From JADJGC01 sp964576925 (lineage in GTDB: Bacteria; Zixibacteria; MSB-5A5; CAIYYT01), in contig CAZNWJ010000006.1 of the NCBI GenBank assembly GCA_964576925.1, positions 1 to 64,000 of the forward strand: a stretch of 64,000 nt of DNA. The letters are read 5' to 3'. The position numbers were made by a program, and so were the translations under genes. Below the pieces are notes generated by a model that ran no database searches, had not been told where the DNA came from, and worked only from the letters and a program-made list of their open reading frames with translations. Below, one piece after another: positions 62,801 through 64,000 of this stretch; within the stretch, counting starts at the first letter, position 1, and every line of letters starts with the position of its first letter.

Positions 62801-62858
62801 TGATGCTCAGCTCCATTTGAAATCTGAAGTCGACTATCTCTGGAACGGAATCCAATAG
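59856..62858 (+). CDS. hsdM: Type I HsdM-HsdS fusion: methyltransferase with two target-recognition domains
   Basis: A 1000-residue single chain. Residues 1-480 are HsdM: helical N-terminus, motif I FDPACGTAGFLFDAY (near residue 202), motif IV VIANPPFGAERD (near 294), and GGRCAVVVSEGLLTWGQSSA. A helical linker (residues about 480-625) precedes HsdS-like sequence. TRD1 begins YPRVSLAKLISPKSEKLSKE (near 630) and ends with ESGPDFISKFTLPLPTELTE. TRD2 begins LRPIGDAVIETRNGWSPVCN (near 806) and ends with the parallel helix SQRKIISMADEHQSRLKSVA. Two TRDs in one chain should specify a bipartite target. M and S are usually separate genes, so the fusion is notable. It needs HsdR only for cutting. Confidence 0.92.
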   Translation: MGRSTVHYADSETNNILKRLHNKLRPAGTPVERVEYIIELLLLRIFEAKLKQDSDFNPLRALFTGENYRLLFSHLLSMTGDQVLATLNQQVFPFYSTILSKSREVVKGNLPVKIQDQLVLMEEVFANSNFTNNVKGGVISEVVGLVNDIDEKRILMTDLLGDAIESALSETGGNQELGLYRTPDHIRRMMVEMVDPEFSDTIFDPACGTAGFLFDAYEYVVAKAKKTRKFPSERVANQFYRTGIGGTEYQGRIRKMAAVNMYIRGLNPHNIQQGDSLRMYDPAKDAGTKSVVIANPPFGAERDQPAYPNVWEDYARETETTILFVKLMIDLLREGGRCAVVVSEGLLTWGQSSACALRKFLLQETNLRAIISLPHGVFVSKNGQGAKTSILYFEKGQPTNFVWHYRVTNDGFSMGTNRKPISGSQIPEVLREFAKVKSGEYLPPNERSFCIPRLWIETLDPRDKERIQQEVNDRLTETISKRREALVSQLDARLQKSQITKFEHNERLDGFDSLAASQLESEVTKAIEKSYTYHLNLPRYRSSLSNEQRHLWSEIFRDLAQDKRTTLDRQYKRLKSTKPADALSILASFDADNALEVDLVREYIAHLASVGHLTDTRLVTLQRILRTDSRYPRVSLAKLISPKSEKLSKEAYRGDLPIVEKIEFSKGKIFFRAVKETGMNLCVARAGNLVTSKINLHQGAVALAPCDLVCTTHYQVYEIDTTRADPSFLITMMRSEEFLREINAEKAGGIKNESGPDFISKFTLPLPTELTEQRAIVKALSRYQEVIAAAESILENARFDAELPLDNLRPIGDAVIETRNGWSPVCNGGTLKVLSLSCLKNGMIDFTQIKFTENTRPDIDKFEVRVGDFFYSRGNTKELVALAGVAGTVPDTIIFPDLLTRVEFDESLILPAYAVILFNSAFGRKYFGAVPEGGTPNMVKVSQDYMKNFRVPLLGEIESQRKIISMADEHQSRLKSVASLKSDAQLHLKSEVDYLWNGIQ

Positions 62859-62965
62859 ACGCGCAAAAGGTATTCATCCCCAGGATTCACGAAAGCAGCC
62901 CTTTCTAGGGATGGCGGCAGCAGGCTCAGAAGACAAAGAGATCTATCCTTGAACCCCAAAATGGT

Positions 62966-63001
62966 TTATCACTACTGATAGCGATTAACATCAGTGGATA
63001 A
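62966..63001. promoter_or_regulatory. Imperfect dyad before the DUF91-like gene
   Basis: TTATCACTACTGAT (62966-62979) is nearly the reverse complement of ATCAGTGGATAA (62990-63001), 27 bases before ATG 63029. It could be an operator or part of a promoter. Confidence 0.35.
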
Positions 63002-63028
63002 ACAAGTCTGCATAGAAAGCTGAATAGT

Positions 63029-63934
63029 ATGCCATTATTCTTGATTAATAAGAACACAGCGACGAAGATAACACCTGCGAAGGTCGGACTTGAGAAGGAT
63101 ATTCAGCGTATATTCGAAGGAAATCTACCTGAGATCTTGAACATAACCTTCCTCGCCAGCGAGCACTCGACAAGTTTCGGAGGGCGAATTGATACCCTCG
63201 GCGTTGACAACAATGGATCACCAGTCATTATCGAGTATAAGCGCAACCAGAATGAAAGTGTCATCAATCAGGGGCTCTCGTACCTGAAGTGGTTACTGGA
63301 TCATAAAGCGGACTTCCAAATGCTCCTACAAAAAAATCGCGTATCAATCGAGATCGATTGGGATTCACCGCGCGTGATCTGCGTTGCCGAGAGTTACAAC
63401 AAATTTGATCTGGATACAGCAGAATTGCTCCCGTTCAACATTGAACTCCTCAAGTATCGAGTCTACCAGAATAATCTCTTACTGGTCGAACCGGAAACAC
63501 AACAAAAGGTCCGGATCACAACACCTAAGACCTTCATCAAGAAGCAAAAAGTGGATATTGGTTTGAAGGTGCAGCACACTTTAGAGGATCATCTGAAAGG
63601 TGCCAACCAGAGTACGCGTAAATTATTCGAAGCTCTGAAGGAAAGCATTACGGCTCTCGATGAATCAATTATCGAAGAGCCGAAAAAGATGTATATCGCA
63701 TATAAGTTGGCTACCAATTTTGTAGATGTTGTAGTGCTGAAGGACTCTCTTAAACTATTCTTGAATGTCGCCAGTGGCGACCTGATTGATCCCAATGGTA
63801 TTGCGCGTGATCTAACAAAGCCTAAAAAGATAGGTCACTGGGGCAATGGTGACTATGAAATCAGGTTTGATGACGCCAAGATGCTGGACGCAGTGATGAT
63901 CTTGATTAAGCAAAGCTATGCACAGAATAAGTGA
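63029..63934 (+). CDS. DUF91/NucS-like nuclease with DUF5655 C-terminal domain
   Basis: A 301-residue protein from ATG 63029. The N-terminal half is a PD-(D/E)XK fold: SFGGRIDTLGVDNNGSPVII followed by EYKRNQNESVINQGLSYLKW, with Asp and Glu-x-Lys in place and an Asn/Gln-rich helix beyond, like NucS/DUF91. The C-terminal half matches DUF5655: TRKLFEALKESITALDESII, KKMYIAYKLATNFVDVVVLK and GHWGNGDYEIRFDD. Proteins of this make-up are often near restriction systems and are annotated as putative transport or nuclease proteins. It is 170 bases after hsdMS. A nick-or-cut role in defence is inference. Confidence 0.8.
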   Translation: MPLFLINKNTATKITPAKVGLEKDIQRIFEGNLPEILNITFLASEHSTSFGGRIDTLGVDNNGSPVIIEYKRNQNESVINQGLSYLKWLLDHKADFQMLLQKNRVSIEIDWDSPRVICVAESYNKFDLDTAELLPFNIELLKYRVYQNNLLLVEPETQQKVRITTPKTFIKKQKVDIGLKVQHTLEDHLKGANQSTRKLFEALKESITALDESIIEEPKKMYIAYKLATNFVDVVVLKDSLKLFLNVASGDLIDPNGIARDLTKPKKIGHWGNGDYEIRFDDAKMLDAVMILIKQSYAQNK

Positions 63935-63988
63935 ACTAGGGAATCATGATGAGGCCCCGATATTCGTCGAAAAAGGAGGAACAAACAT

Positions 63989-64000
63989 ATGAGCAAATTT
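63989..64000 (+). CDS. Start of a gene cut by the window edge
   Basis: A strong AAGGAGGA at about 63973-63980 precedes ATG 63989 (MSKF...). Only the first four codons are visible, so nothing can be said of its product. Confidence 0.5.

Overview
The window looks like a chromosomal segment from an uncultivated Gram-negative bacterium of the FCB (Fibrobacteres-Chlorobi-Bacteroidetes) superphylum, most like candidate phylum Zixibacteria. This is inferred from paired dockerin-like repeats of the form GDADGSG...SISDAVYLISYIFAGG on secreted proteins, a C-terminal FlgD-like/type IX sorting domain (NFPNPFNP), a PorV-like outer-membrane protein, SBBP-repeat and BNR-type secreted propellers, and many lipobox lipoproteins. 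No database search was possible.

Layout. 1-630: the 3' end of a 16S rRNA gene, followed by a terminator rather than a 23S gene. 0.8-4.7 kb: a large TPR / GreA-B-C-like / PIN protein, probably a conflict effector. 4.7-13 kb: secreted and envelope proteins (a dockerin caspase-fold protein, lipoproteins, a beta-barrel, a BNR propeller with dockerin) and a methyltransferase. 13.3-31 kb: a housekeeping and stress stretch with beta-carbonic anhydrase, a truncated GH1 glycosidase, an aldo/keto reductase lacking the expected catalytic His, a VOC protein behind a hairpin that masks its ribosome-binding site, ferritin, a flavodiiron protein, and an SPFH/zinc-ribbon gene pair. 31.5-34.2 kb: a secreted PDC/Cache-type sensor protein next to a methyl-accepting chemotaxis protein. 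34.3-40.4 kb: palindromic repeats, secreted proteins and a bacterioferritin.

40.5-52.0 kb is the clearest accessory region. Two diverged copies of a ~180-bp sequence, each starting with the 5' half of a tRNA-Leu gene (to the anticodon loop) and ending with what may be the 3' end of an integrase gene, bracket an 11.4-kb block. The block holds one co-directional heavy-metal efflux cluster: secreted Cys protein, CzcC-like, CzcB-like, PII-like, CzcA-like, Met/His-rich lipoprotein, DUF302, a small Cys-rich protein, and a P1B-type ATPase whose membrane motif is CSC instead of CPC. Further partial copies of the element end lie at 36.45 and 51.85 kb. The simplest reading is serial integration at a tRNA-Leu locus.

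52.0-64.0 kb appears to be the next element in that array: an HExxH protein, a DNA-pump/T4CP-like ATPase, a recombination module (annealing-type protein, Cas4/RecB-like nuclease, DUF932 protein), then a type I restriction system made of HsdR plus a fused HsdM-HsdS, a DUF91/DUF5655-like nuclease, and the first codons of another gene at the window edge. No intact integrase, intact tRNA, CRISPR array or insertion sequence was found.
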